A DNA stretch of 35,016 nucleotides, from the NCBI GenBank assembly GCA_964195945.1, contig CAXMRC010000176.1:1-35016 (forward strand), written 5' to 3'. This document shows positions 7,224-15,009 of this stretch, piece by piece. The notes under the pieces are model-generated. The model worked only from the letters and a program-made list of their open reading frames with translations, had not been told where the DNA came from and did no database searches. Both the position numbers and the translations under genes were made by a program. Every line of letters begins with the position of its first letter. Positions within the stretch are counted from its first letter, which is position 1. Source of the DNA: JAAETI01 sp964195945. GTDB lineage: Bacteria > Actinomycetota > Acidimicrobiia > Spongiisociales > UBA5794.

Positions 7224-8471
7224 CTACAGCTCTTTCTCGGCGAGCTCGCGGAACGCGTCTGGCACAGATCGACTGTCGCCAAGCGCGACCGATCCATAGC
7301 CAACGGTGGTGCGGCCAAACTTGTCACGCACCGCATCGACTGAACGGTCCAGCACCCAGCGAGCGGCGCCCTTTTCGGTTCCGGGACGACGCGCCTCGTC
7401 TTCAAGTTCAAAAGGCAGTTCCAACTGCAGCACCGCATCGTCCTCGAGGTGAGAGACCGAGATAGCCAGCAGGCTGATCACCTTCTCCCCTGGGTGGTCG
7501 GCAAGCGCAGTGTTGACGAGGTCTTCTGCAACCTCGGCCAGGATCACCGTCGCCGAGATAGCCGCGGGTAGCGTCACCGATCTAGTTACGGCCCGAAGAT
7601 CGGCGAACCGGACTCTCGCGGTGACCGTACGCCCCGCTCGATTCTTGGCCCGCAACCGGGTAGCGACACGGTCGGCAAGATGCCGCAACGTCGGTCCGAT
7701 GACAGCTTTGGTCGCAGGCTTCTTCCCGAGTGCCGATTGCGCACCTACGGAACCTGCCCGCCGGTGAGTCTCGACATCACGGGGGTCACGATTCCACGCC
7801 AATGCTCCCAGCTTGCCCCCGACGGCGTTGCCCAGCAGCCGTTCCAACGAACGACCGGGCGTATCGGCGAGTTGCCCGATGGTGTGCACGCCCATTTCGG
7901 CAAGGCGCTTCCTCGTGACCGGTCCCACACCCCACATCAAACCCACGGGCAGGTCGTGAAGGAATTCGAGTTCGGTAGCGGGGTCGACGACGATCATGCC
8001 ATCGGGTTTTGCGACCTGCGACGCGATCTTGGCAAGGTGCTTGGTGCGGGCCACTCCCACCGATATCGGCAGGCCGACCTCCTCGCGGACCCGGCGGCGA
8101 ATCTCGTTGCCCATATGCTCGGGAGTGCCGAGGAGATGTATCGACCCCGACACGTCGGCGAACGCTTCATCTATCGAGATACGCTCGATAAGAGGCGTGA
8201 AATCACGCACCACGTCGATCGCCTCGTCGCCAAACTTCTGATACTGCTTGAAGTTGCCACTGACGAACTTGAGTTGCGGGCACAGTTCACGAGCCTGTCG
8301 CCCCGGCATGCCGCCATGAACGCCAAAGGCCTTCGCCTCATACGATGCGGCTAACACCACGCCACCCCCAACCGCAATCGGTATTCCCCGAAGCGAGGGG
8401 TCGAGAAGCTGTTCAACCGACGCGTAGAAGGCATCAAGATCGGCGTGGAGGACGGTTGCCGTATCACCCAT
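7224..8471 (-). CDS. dinB: DNA polymerase IV (Y-family, SOS-inducible)
   Basis: 415 residues. Catalytic carboxylates are visible in HADLDAFYASVEQ (about 9-21) and ISIDEAFADVSG (about 107-118). The fingers/palm region VVLAASYEAKAFGVHGGMPG, the thumb helix-hairpin-helix WGVGPVTRKRLAEMGVHTIGQLA and a little-finger domain at the C-terminus complete a normal-length DinB. The enzyme carries out error-prone translesion synthesis in the cytoplasm. It lacks a clear QxxLPLF clamp-binding end; LQLELPFELE (about 361-370) is the likely beta-clamp motif, internal rather than terminal. ATG 8471 is chosen because the upstream ATG 8492 would lie inside the LexA box. A -35, a LexA box and a -10 are present upstream. 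Confidence 0.95.
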   Translation of the reverse strand: MGDTATVLHADLDAFYASVEQLLDPSLRGIPIAVGGGVVLAASYEAKAFGVHGGMPGRQARELCPQLKFVSGNFKQYQKFGDEAIDVVRDFTPLIERISIDEAFADVSGSIHLLGTPEHMGNEIRRRVREEVGLPISVGVARTKHLAKIASQVAKPDGMIVVDPATELEFLHDLPVGLMWGVGPVTRKRLAEMGVHTIGQLADTPGRSLERLLGNAVGGKLGALAWNRDPRDVETHRRAGSVGAQSALGKKPATKAVIGPTLRHLADRVATRLRAKNRAGRTVTARVRFADLRAVTRSVTLPAAISATVILAEVAEDLVNTALADHPGEKVISLLAISVSHLEDDAVLQLELPFELEDEARRPGTEKGAARWVLDRSVDAVRDKFGRTTVGYGSVALGDSRSVPDAFRELAEKEL

Positions 8472-8478
8472 ACAGGTG

Positions 8479-8508
8479 AGTATATCGAACATACGTTCGA
8501 TGGGTCAA
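8479..8508 (-). promoter_or_regulatory. dinB promoter (-35 TTGACC, 18-bp spacer, -10 TATACT)
   Basis: On the minus strand TTGACC (8508-8503) and TATACT (8484-8479) are separated by 18 bp. The -10 ends 7 nt before ATG 8471, so the message is nearly leaderless. The spacer is almost filled by a LexA palindrome. Confidence 0.8.
8485..8500. promoter_or_regulatory. LexA (SOS) box
   Basis: TCGAACATACGTTCGA: two TCGAAC/GTTCGA half sites around 4 bp, the full form of the mycobacterial/actinobacterial SOS box. It sits between the -35 and -10 of dinB, so LexA binding should block RNA polymerase directly. Confidence 0.9.
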
Positions 8509-8598
8509 TCCGGGATCGAACACCAATCAGCTGCGGCTGGCGACAGCGTCCGCCTTCTCCCCTGGGAATGCCACCCGGCGTTGCGATGTTGGGGTTTC

Positions 8599-9225
8599 AT
8601 GCGCCTCCTTCTAACTGTCGTTCTGCTCGCCGCGGGTTGTAGCTCATCCGATGTCCTCGCCATCGCGCCGGCCACCGCGGCGCTCGCACCGATTCAGCTT
8701 TCGACAGCGTTGTATGTGCTCGACGACGCCGACGGTGGCGCCGACTCAACTCTGTCCTCGCTACGCCAACTCGACGAGATCCGCACGATCGCCGATCGGG
8801 TGAACGCAATCTGGGCACAGGCCGGAATCGAGCTCACAGTCGAGACCGTTGCCCGAATCGAGGTTCCAACCGACGTACTGGTCGACCTAGCTGCCGGCGA
8901 CACAGGCAGCTTCCTCGAGGCCGCGACGGCCGGAGCCATCGCCGTGCCAAACCCGGCGACTATCAACGGCTTCTACGTGCGCCAGATCGGGACCGCCAAC
9001 GGTGTCGCTCCGTTCGGAAGCCGGGTGTACTTCGTAGCCGACAAACCGACGGTCCATGACGAGCGAGTCAGCAGCCACGAAGTAGGACATATTCTCGGGC
9101 TCCATCACGATCTGGAAGATGACGGGCGACTCATGTTCTCCGGCACCAACGGAACGGACCTAACTCGCGACGAGATCACCACGGCCCGCTACGCAGCAAC
9201 GGGGATCCTCGATGGCGTCCGCTAA
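8599..9225 (+). CDS. Lipoprotein metzincin-type zinc metalloprotease
   Basis: 208 residues from ATG 8599. LLLTVVLLAAGC gives a lipobox with Cys14. The zinc motif HEVGHILGLHH (residues 160-170) is a full HExxHxxGxxH, with H160, H164 and H170 as ligands and E161 as base. A following RLMFSG (Met179) fits the Met-turn, so this belongs to the metzincin clan, most like matrixins. The protease is predicted to sit on the outer face of the membrane. Its catalytic domain is short (about 170 residues), as in minimal bacterial matrixins, and there is no obvious propeptide cysteine switch. It overlaps the next lipoprotein gene by 14 bp. It is divergent from dinB, 127 bp apart. Confidence 0.8.
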   Translation: MRLLLTVVLLAAGCSSSDVLAIAPATAALAPIQLSTALYVLDDADGGADSTLSSLRQLDEIRTIADRVNAIWAQAGIELTVETVARIEVPTDVLVDLAAGDTGSFLEAATAGAIAVPNPATINGFYVRQIGTANGVAPFGSRVYFVADKPTVHDERVSSHEVGHILGLHHDLEDDGRLMFSGTNGTDLTRDEITTARYAATGILDGVR

Positions 9226-9835
9226 AGTCACCGCGCTCCTCAGCCTGATACTGATGGCCGCAGCCTGCGGCGGTGCAAACCCGACCGCTGTTTCGGCTCC
9301 GACCGGGGAAGCAGAGATCACCATTTCCAACCACGGTGCCGCCATGGAGGGTCACACCCCGACCGGTTTCGCCGGCAGCGGGACTGGCTTGTTTGTCGGC
9401 GACAATCTCAACTCATCATTCCCCGAAGGCCAGGGCGTGCAGACATACCTCACCTTCGCAATCCCCAACGCTCCTGCAATTGACCGGGCGGTGCTCACCT
9501 CCGATGCTCTCCATACAACAGGTGCGCCCTTCGAGGACCTCGGAGACCTACTAGCCGAACGAGTCGAATACGACACATTTGGCCGTGAGCTATTCGACCT
9601 CGGAGCAGCCAGCACGGCGGTTCGGTGCAATGTGACCAATGACACAACCATCGAGTGTGACGTCACTGCGGCTGTCCAGGGGGCGATCAGCCAGGGACTC
9701 GACAGCACACAGTTCCGCCTCCGCTTTGAGGAAGTGGCCGACAACGATGGGCAAGCCGACCTCGCCCTGTTCTACCGAACGGACAGCAATACCAACGAAC
9801 GTGGACTGTTCACCCTTCGCATCACTACCCAGTAG
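9212..9835 (+). CDS. Lipoprotein with beta-sandwich (CBM96/DNRLRE-like) domain
   Basis: 207 residues. ALLSLILMAAAC gives a lipobox with Cys19. The remaining domain has the order seen in DNRLRE/CBM96-like sandwiches: an N-terminal strand with GDNLNSSFPEGQGVQTYLTF, a central strand set (AIDRAVLTSDA), a CNVTNDTTIECDVTAAVQ segment with a likely disulfide, and an end strand FRLRFEE...LALFYRTDS. These domains bind surfaces or carbohydrate in exported proteins; the assignment is by pattern only. The start overlaps the metzincin gene by 14 bp, so both lipoproteins are very likely made together and could act as a pair. Confidence 0.65.
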   Translation: MASAKVTALLSLILMAAACGGANPTAVSAPTGEAEITISNHGAAMEGHTPTGFAGSGTGLFVGDNLNSSFPEGQGVQTYLTFAIPNAPAIDRAVLTSDALHTTGAPFEDLGDLLAERVEYDTFGRELFDLGAASTAVRCNVTNDTTIECDVTAAVQGAISQGLDSTQFRLRFEEVADNDGQADLALFYRTDSNTNERGLFTLRITTQ

Positions 9836-9876
9836 TGGATCATCGCCACGCCCCCCGACTTCCCACGAAGATGTGC

Positions 9877-9882
9877 CAAGCT
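9877..9882 (+). promoter_or_regulatory. Possible -10 box, leaderless geometry
   Basis: CAAGCT ends 6 nt before ATG 9889. It deviates from TANNNT at the first base, so it is weaker than the others. Confidence 0.25.
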
Positions 9883-9888
9883 GCCCCG

Positions 9889-10431
9889 ATGCAGCAACCG
9901 CAACGTGTCGCCGTCGTCGGAAACAGCGGATCAGGAAAGTCATCGCTCTCCAAGGAGATCGCGGCTCGCCTCGATTGCGACCACATCGAGCTCGACAGCA
10001 TCCATCACCTCCCTGGTTGGATTCCGATCGATCGTGACAAGATGCGACAAATCATCAGCGAACGGACAGAGTCCGACTGCTGGGTAGTAGACGGCAACTA
10101 CCGCTCTTTCACCCAGGACATCGTGTTCCCCAAAGCTGACACGGTCATCTGGCTCGACGTCCCCCGCCGCGTCGTGATGTCCCGCGTCATTAGACGCACG
10201 CTGGGCCGGATAGTCACCCGCACGGAACTCTGGAACGGAAACCGGGAGAGATTTGGCAACCTCTTCAAGACCGCCCCGGAAGAGAACATCATCCTGTGGT
10301 CCTGGACCCAGCACGAGAAGTACCGCCAGCAGTACCTGGATGCCAAGGATGACGCCACCAATGCCCACCTCAATTGGGTCCACCTGACAACACGCAACGA
10401 AGCCCGGGACTGGCTAGCAACACTCGGCTAG
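9889..10431 (+). CDS. P-loop NTPase, small kinase (FlaR/adenylate-kinase-like)
   Basis: 180 residues from ATG 9889, directly before the first strand. Walker A is VVGNSGSGKSS (about 8-18). CDHIELDSIHHLPGW, then WVVDGNYRS and TVIWLDVPRR, matches the AAA_17/18 small-kinase group often named DNA topology modulation protein (FlaR-like). A lid region with RRTLGRIVTRTELWNGNRE follows. It presumably phosphorylates a small molecule in the cytoplasm; the substrate is unknown. Its TAG stop shares the CTAG palindrome with the stop of the convergent DUF389 gene. Confidence 0.8.
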   Translation: MQQPQRVAVVGNSGSGKSSLSKEIAARLDCDHIELDSIHHLPGWIPIDRDKMRQIISERTESDCWVVDGNYRSFTQDIVFPKADTVIWLDVPRRVVMSRVIRRTLGRIVTRTELWNGNRERFGNLFKTAPEENIILWSWTQHEKYRQQYLDAKDDATNAHLNWVHLTTRNEARDWLATLG

Positions 10432-11486
10432 CCCCCCACCGACGCCCGCCGTGTCGATGAAGCTACCTGTTGCAGCTCCACGACCACCTCGCGCCCCAGT
10501 TCGTCGGCGAGCGAATCCGCCAGCGCCACGACACTCGGCAGCTGGCCAGAACTTGCGACGACAACATCAACGTTGGCGACGCCCTCCTCGACCACGACCT
10601 CCACCTCGATGACATCGGCAGGCTCGGTGGCGCGAGCCGACCAATCCTCGACGATCTGCTCAATGTCGGTTCCCTCGGGAGGTGGGGACAGAATCCCCGG
10701 ACCGGCCCATTGCAACGGCACCACCATCAGCACCACTGCCAGCGCCACCCAGCGGACACCGCGGACGATCTGGCCGAAACCAAGCGCCAGATTCATCCCG
10801 GGGACAAACCCCACGAACATGAATGTGATCGCACCCGCCAGCATGACGCCTGATACGTTCGCCAACACCAGCAACAGCGCACCCAACGCCATATCGAGCC
10901 TGCCGACCTCGAGCGAAATACCGATGGTCGCAAGCGGTGGCACCAAGGCGACGGCGATTGCCGCACCGGCCATCGCCTCGGCTGCCTCGCGCCGAACAAG
11001 TGTGTACGCACCAACAGTGCCCGCCAACATCGCAACCCCCAGGTCGCGGATGTTTGGTTCCGTTCGTGCCAATAGCTCGGAAGGAGGGGTCTCGAACGTG
11101 CTTAGCGGTATCGAAATCGTCGCGGCCAGCAATATCGCACCGCCGGCAGCTGCGATCACCGCCAGCGCCTGCAGCATCCCACGTCGCGGCCACCCTCTGA
11201 CCACCGCGGCCGAAACGCCCAGCACTGGCCCCATGAGCGGTGCCACGACCATCGCACCGATGATCACCGCGGGGGAATCGGCCAGCAGCCCTAGAGAAGC
11301 CAGAGACACTGAAAGGGCCATCAACGTCGCAAAACGCCACACCCAGGGGCGGAAGCGCGGCCCCTCGTGGTACATCGAGTGGATCACACGCTGCCGGCGA
11401 ACTTCGGTCACCGGCGAATGTGCGTCAAGCACTCCCCCAACTCTTCTCAATGTCTGTCTTGCCGCGCGGCGCAGATCGATAGACAT
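10428..11486 (-). CDS. DUF389 family membrane protein
   Basis: 352 residues. The cytoplasmic N-terminus (about 1-45) is followed by the DUF389 core: MALSVSLASLGLLADSPAVIIGAMVVAPLMGPVLG, then further helices including AGAAIAVALVPPLATIGI and LVLANVSGVMLAGAITFMFVG. The repeated VVAPLMGP/VALVPPLA motifs are the family signature. The soluble tail (about 270-352) is a ferredoxin-like region ending VVVELQQVAS. The function of DUF389 proteins is not established. AGGAGG precedes the ATG by only one base, so translation may start slightly differently. It overlaps the convergent kinase gene by 4 bp. Confidence 0.85.
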   Translation of the reverse strand: MSIDLRRAARQTLRRVGGVLDAHSPVTEVRRQRVIHSMYHEGPRFRPWVWRFATLMALSVSLASLGLLADSPAVIIGAMVVAPLMGPVLGVSAAVVRGWPRRGMLQALAVIAAAGGAILLAATISIPLSTFETPPSELLARTEPNIRDLGVAMLAGTVGAYTLVRREAAEAMAGAAIAVALVPPLATIGISLEVGRLDMALGALLLVLANVSGVMLAGAITFMFVGFVPGMNLALGFGQIVRGVRWVALAVVLMVVPLQWAGPGILSPPPEGTDIEQIVEDWSARATEPADVIEVEVVVEEGVANVDVVVASSGQLPSVVALADSLADELGREVVVELQQVASSTRRASVGG

Positions 11487-11529
11487 GCCTCCTGATCGTC
11501 TGCCGTAACAGTCCCAGGCAACGGCATAA

Positions 11530-11546
11530 GACGCCTACAAGGCGTC
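11530..11546 (-). terminator. Short terminator-like hairpin after the GNAT gene
   Basis: GACGCC and GGCGTC pair around a 5-nt loop. On the minus strand the stem is followed by TTATG. A 6-bp stem is weak. Confidence 0.4.
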
Positions 11547-11566
11547 AATATGAGCGAGCAAGGGTT

Positions 11567-12055
11567 TCAGTCACCGTGGCTAGCAATGAGCTCGTAGCCG
11601 GCCTTGAGAAAGATCGCCTCCGACGGCAGGTTGCCCTCGGTGATGAACGCCCTGGACTCATTGGCGCCGGTTGCCCATACTGCCTCGGTGGCCATGTCCA
11701 AAAGGGCGCTTGCCAGACCCCGTCCCTTGACCGCGGCGCGCGTCATCACGAACCCGACAAGTGGTACTGCGCCAATCCGACTCATCAGCACTGCCGTTTG
11801 GATCACGCCATCGGACAGCGCCACCCTCGATACGTCGAGGTACGCCTCAGCCTTGAGGTAGCCGTCGATCTCCGCTACGGCCTGTTCCAGCGTTTCCCCT
11901 TCGTAGTCGATGGTGCCCACGTAGGCATCCATCATCAGCTCCGCCAGTCCCAAACGATCGCCGGCCGTGGCAAGCCGTACTTCGTAGCCATCGGGGAGGC
12001 GGCGACCCGAATGAGAGAAAGCCCCTCTCGTCACCCGGTACTCGTGTCGCGTCAT
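11567..12055 (-). CDS. GNAT family N-acetyltransferase
   Basis: 162 residues. The beginning PDGYEVRLATAGDRLGLAELMMDAYVGT is a typical GNAT alpha1 region. Acetyl-CoA binding motif A is TRAAVKGRGLASALLDMATE (about 108-127, the RGxG/A pattern as KGRGLA), followed by ESRAFITEGNLPSEAIFLKAGYE, the motif B region. It is a soluble acetyltransferase of unknown substrate. TAGGGT lies 6 nt upstream of the ATG on the minus strand, so the transcript is probably leaderless. A 6-bp hairpin follows the stop. Confidence 0.85.
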   Translation of the reverse strand: MTRHEYRVTRGAFSHSGRRLPDGYEVRLATAGDRLGLAELMMDAYVGTIDYEGETLEQAVAEIDGYLKAEAYLDVSRVALSDGVIQTAVLMSRIGAVPLVGFVMTRAAVKGRGLASALLDMATEAVWATGANESRAFITEGNLPSEAIFLKAGYELIASHGD

Positions 12056-12061
12056 GAAAGA

Positions 12062-12067
12062 ACCCTA
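12062..12067 (-). promoter_or_regulatory. -10 box of a leaderless promoter
   Basis: On the minus strand TAGGGT lies exactly 6 nt before ATG 12055 (spacer TCTTTC). A weak -35 (TTCGCC) lies 16 bp further up. Confidence 0.5.
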
Positions 12068-12128
12068 TAGGCCGAGACTCCTTGGCGAAGGGAAAACCCT
12101 GCGCCATCGAACGCTTGCCCCAATAGCA

Positions 12129-12154
12129 GGAGCCCCCGCCGCAGCGGGGGCTCC
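12129..12154. terminator. Strong GC hairpin terminator
   Basis: GGAGCCCCCGC and GCGGGGGCTCC form a perfect 11-bp stem with a 4-nt loop. It lies 49 nt past the minus-strand stop at 12203 and before the GNAT promoter, so it most likely ends the 12203-12907 transcript. TTTGCGTTT follows on the plus strand. Confidence 0.8.
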
Positions 12155-12202
12155 TTTGCGTTTCATCCTGGCCGGGAGGAGGTCCGGCCGTGGAATGAAG
12201 AG

Positions 12203-12907
12203 CTAGACGTTGATCATCTCTTTGTTGACCTTGGAATCGGTCACGAAGGAGGGTGATTCCTTCCTGCTCACACCACCGACGGCCCAGACAAAACCGAGTC
12301 CGGTGAGGATAAGCGTTGCACCGATACCGGCAACGAGGGCGGACAGACCCAGACCCATCTTCAGAGCTGAGTGGGTCACGGTGCCAACACCGAGTTCTGC
12401 GACGATGCCGTGTGCGGTGCCGCTCCACGCCTGGCTCCGAGCCGGGCCCTCAAGCGGGTGACTGCGGTTAAAGTCGGTCCAGTACTTGCCATCGACCTCG
12501 ACGTCATAGGTACCGGCGAGGAAGACCTCACCGTTGTACTCAGCGTCCTCGGTCAGAACCACCGTCTGGGTGCCGTGAATGGTATGGAAGGTGACGGTCG
12601 CCATTTGGTACATGTACTCGCTACCGGTGTTGACCAGCGGATCGTTGGAATCCATCTCGCCAGCCACAACGGGGTAACCCCACTCTTCCTCAAGCAGCGT
12701 CATGATTGCCGCAGCGCCCTCGGTGGTGCCGCGGTCTGTTAGCTGGCCGTCGTCGTTGTAGCTCAGCATCACATTCTGTGATTCGCTGAACTTCTGCAAC
12801 GAGTTGTAGCCGTCTTGTGTCATTGAATAGCCGTAGCCACCGCCGATTACGAACACGAGACCAAGTGCTACCAATCCGTAGCCAAGTTTCTTGAATCGCT
12901 CATTCAT
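12203..12907 (-). CDS. Two-TM membrane protein with external central domain, unknown
   Basis: 234 residues. An N-terminal helix (about 7-28, LGYGLVALGLVFVIGGGYGYSM) and a C-terminal helix (about 184-212, GLGLSALVAGIGATLILTGLGFVWAVGG) flank a 150-residue domain, with about 20 residues after the second helix. The central domain has YPVVAGEMDSNDPLVNTGSEYMYQM and VTFHTIHGTQTVVLTED; no catalytic motif is seen. GAGGAAG lies about 9 nt before ATG as ribosome binding site. The upstream region carries three DosR/OsdR-like palindromes about 100-155 bp before the start, so low-oxygen or dormancy control is possible. A strong hairpin follows. I do not recognise the family. Confidence 0.7.
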   Translation of the reverse strand: MNERFKKLGYGLVALGLVFVIGGGYGYSMTQDGYNSLQKFSESQNVMLSYNDDGQLTDRGTTEGAAAIMTLLEEEWGYPVVAGEMDSNDPLVNTGSEYMYQMATVTFHTIHGTQTVVLTEDAEYNGEVFLAGTYDVEVDGKYWTDFNRSHPLEGPARSQAWSGTAHGIVAELGVGTVTHSALKMGLGLSALVAGIGATLILTGLGFVWAVGGVSRKESPSFVTDSKVNKEMINV

Positions 12908-13004
12908 TTTGAGTGCTTCCTCTCTCTGCCGACTTTGATGTCGTGCGAAACATTGTGAAGTTTTTCACTAAGTGTCTACGCAATTGTGCACCTATTCGGC
13001 AGTA

Positions 13005-13017
13005 GGGCCTATCGGCC
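13005..13017. promoter_or_regulatory. DosR/OsdR-like operator A
   Basis: GGGCCTATCGGCC, an imperfect palindrome of the GGNCC-N4-GGNCC type bound by DosR/OsdR response regulators. It lies 98 bp before the minus-strand start. Confidence 0.4.
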
Positions 13018-13034
13018 AAATAGCCATACCCGAA

Positions 13035-13047
13035 GTCCCGATCGGCC
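13035..13047. promoter_or_regulatory. DosR/OsdR-like operator B
   Basis: GTCCCGATCGGCC with the central CCGATCGG palindrome. It is 30 bp from site A, about three helical turns. Confidence 0.4.
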
Positions 13048-13048
13048 C

Positions 13049-13062
13049 GGGCCTTTAGTCCC
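13049..13062. promoter_or_regulatory. DosR/OsdR-like operator C
   Basis: GGGCCTTTAGTCCC; its complement GGGACTAAAGGCCC differs at one base from the core of the mycobacterial DosR box (GGGACTWWWGTCCC). It directly abuts site B. Confidence 0.5.
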
Positions 13063-13253
13063 TTCCCCACGGCCGTGAGACCTGGTACGGATTACCACCC
13101 AGCCACACTCGGCAAGAATCCCTCTCGCTTTGGGAGAGGGAGGCGAGATGCCCCGATGTCATCCCTCCTTCGGCGACACGCCACAAAAAAGGCCTATGCA
13201 CGCTTGGCTTTCGGGCGTACGGTCGATCTGGGACACCTGGGAGGTGGGTATTG

Positions 13254-14987
13254 ATGCGCGCCGTGCGTCTGGCTCTGGTTCTTCTGTTGACGACTGCAAC
13301 CCTGGTGGTGATTCCCGGCGAAGGCGAAGCGACGGTGCCCGGTGATATCGGCCAGATAGCGTTTGTGTCCGACGTAGACCACGTGTCCGGCGAGATCTAC
13401 GTGCGTGACTTCGCCGGGAGCAGCCCGACTCGCCTCACAAACAACACCGCGTATGACGCCTTACCCATTTGGTCGCCCGATGGCACGCAAATTGCATTCA
13501 GTCAGGCCGGGGACATATGGGTTATGGACTCGGACGGATCCAATCAGGTCAACCTGACACCGATGGCCGGGGTTGGCGGTTCACCGGCCGATTGGTCGCC
13601 GGATGGAACCCAGATCTTGTTCTCGTCTGATCGAGACGGTGACTACGACATATGGGTGATGTATGCGGATGGGTCGGCACCCCGCCAACTCAGCAACGAA
13701 GCAGGATCAGATTGGGCCGCATCCTGGTCGCCGGACGGTACGACTATCGCGCTTTCTCGTGCGGCGAGCGGCGAGTCTGAGATCTGGCTGATGAACGCGG
13801 ATGGGAGAAACCAGCGCAAGATCACCAATACCCCTGGTGCGGACACAGGAGGTCCGGTGTTTTCACCAGATGGAACAATGATTGCGTATTACGCAGGGGT
13901 CCATCCTCACTACCAGATCTGGATCATGAGATCCGATGGAGCAGAGCCGACGCCGCTTGCCCCCGCACCCGGTACATTCAACGCCAGCCCGGCATGGGCG
14001 CCGAACGGGAGCCTGATCGCGTTCGAGTCTGATCGAGACGGCGACTCAGATCTGTGGATGATCCGTCCCGATGGCACCGGCCTGGGACACCTCACGAACA
14101 ATCCGGCCAACGAGCGGTTGCCCAGCTGGGAGTCGGTGAATCGTCTCCCGACCGCGGTCGACGACGAGGCGCAGGTCCGAAGGGGATCCAGCGTCCAGAT
14201 ATCCGTATTGGCCAACGACTCGGACCCCGACCATGAGGCTCTTGTCGTTGCGGACATCACTCGTATGCCGGGCGAGGGGGTGGTCGCCATCGGCTCGGGT
14301 GGAGTCCTCACCTATACCCACAATGGAGCTCAACCACCGCCCGGCAGCCCGGAACCCTACTCCGACTCATTTGACTACAAAGCCGAGGACCTTCGCCACG
14401 GAACCGCACAAGCGACCGTGACGGTGTGGATCTCCGCCGGGTTCGATGATGTGCCACCGTCCAGCGTCTTCCACGACGACATCATGTGGCTTGCCAGCCA
14501 GGGCATCACTCGTGGATGCAATCCTCCCGACAACACCATGTTCTGTCCGGGTCAATACGTGACTCGTGGCCAGATGGCGGCGTTCTTGGTTCGTGCGCTG
14601 CACTACACCGCCGGGGCCGGAGCGGACCTGTTTGGCGATGACAATGGGTCGATCTTTGAGCTCGATATCGACCTGCTCGGAACCGCCGGGGTGACCCGGG
14701 GTTGTAATCCGCCGGTGAATGATCGTTTCTGTCCAGATGCGCTGGTGACTAGGGGTCAGATGGCGGCGTTCTTGGCTCGTGCCTTCCATTTGACGAGTCT
14801 TGGTCAGGTCGATCTGTTTGACGATGACAACGGGTCGATCTTTGAGCTTGATATCGACAAGTTGGGAGCGACCGGAGTGTCGAAGGGATGTAACCCGCCC
14901 GACAATGATCGGTTCTGCCCCGATGCCTACGTGACCCGGGAGCAGATGGCGGCCTTCATCAAGAGAGCGGTCGACTACATCACATAG
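13254..14987 (+). CDS. Exported PD40 propeller / cadherin-like / triple SLH-like protein (paralog 1)
   Basis: 577 residues from ATG 13254, 5 nt after GGAGGTGGG. The signal peptide (about 1-25) is LALVLLLTTATLVVIPGEGEA. PD40/TolB-type blades (about 40-290) repeat WSPDGTQIAFS with DIWVMDSDGS. A tandem-repeat cadherin-like domain (about 298-395) has PTAVDDEAQVRRGSSVQISVLANDSDPD. Three SLH-like repeats (about 400-577) each hold a GCNPP..N..FCP pair and TRGQMAAFL. The repeats probably anchor the protein to the envelope; the propeller may bind a ligand or partner. No catalytic triad is present, so a peptidase role is unlikely. The next gene, 22 bp on, is a paralog, presumably in one operon. Confidence 0.85.
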   Translation: MRAVRLALVLLLTTATLVVIPGEGEATVPGDIGQIAFVSDVDHVSGEIYVRDFAGSSPTRLTNNTAYDALPIWSPDGTQIAFSQAGDIWVMDSDGSNQVNLTPMAGVGGSPADWSPDGTQILFSSDRDGDYDIWVMYADGSAPRQLSNEAGSDWAASWSPDGTTIALSRAASGESEIWLMNADGRNQRKITNTPGADTGGPVFSPDGTMIAYYAGVHPHYQIWIMRSDGAEPTPLAPAPGTFNASPAWAPNGSLIAFESDRDGDSDLWMIRPDGTGLGHLTNNPANERLPSWESVNRLPTAVDDEAQVRRGSSVQISVLANDSDPDHEALVVADITRMPGEGVVAIGSGGVLTYTHNGAQPPPGSPEPYSDSFDYKAEDLRHGTAQATVTVWISAGFDDVPPSSVFHDDIMWLASQGITRGCNPPDNTMFCPGQYVTRGQMAAFLVRALHYTAGAGADLFGDDNGSIFELDIDLLGTAGVTRGCNPPVNDRFCPDALVTRGQMAAFLARAFHLTSLGQVDLFDDDNGSIFELDIDKLGATGVSKGCNPPDNDRFCPDAYVTREQMAAFIKRAVDYIT

Positions 14988-15009
14988 CCTGAAGTGAGAG
15001 GGGTACGGA

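Larger units (their letters stand above)
12908..13253. other. 346-bp divergent intergenic control region
   Basis: It separates the two-TM gene (-) from the SLH-like pair (+). It contains an inverted repeat GTGAA..TTCAC at 12955-12968, three G/C-rich palindromes at 13005-13062, and a GGAGGTGGG ribosome binding site ending 5 nt before ATG 13254. I see no gene in it. Confidence 0.6.

Noticed and set aside
10573..11508. 311-codon plus-strand frame opposite the DUF389 gene
   Set aside because: The minus strand encodes an unmistakable DUF389 protein; the plus frame is low-complexity Ser/Thr/Ala/Pro with no family.
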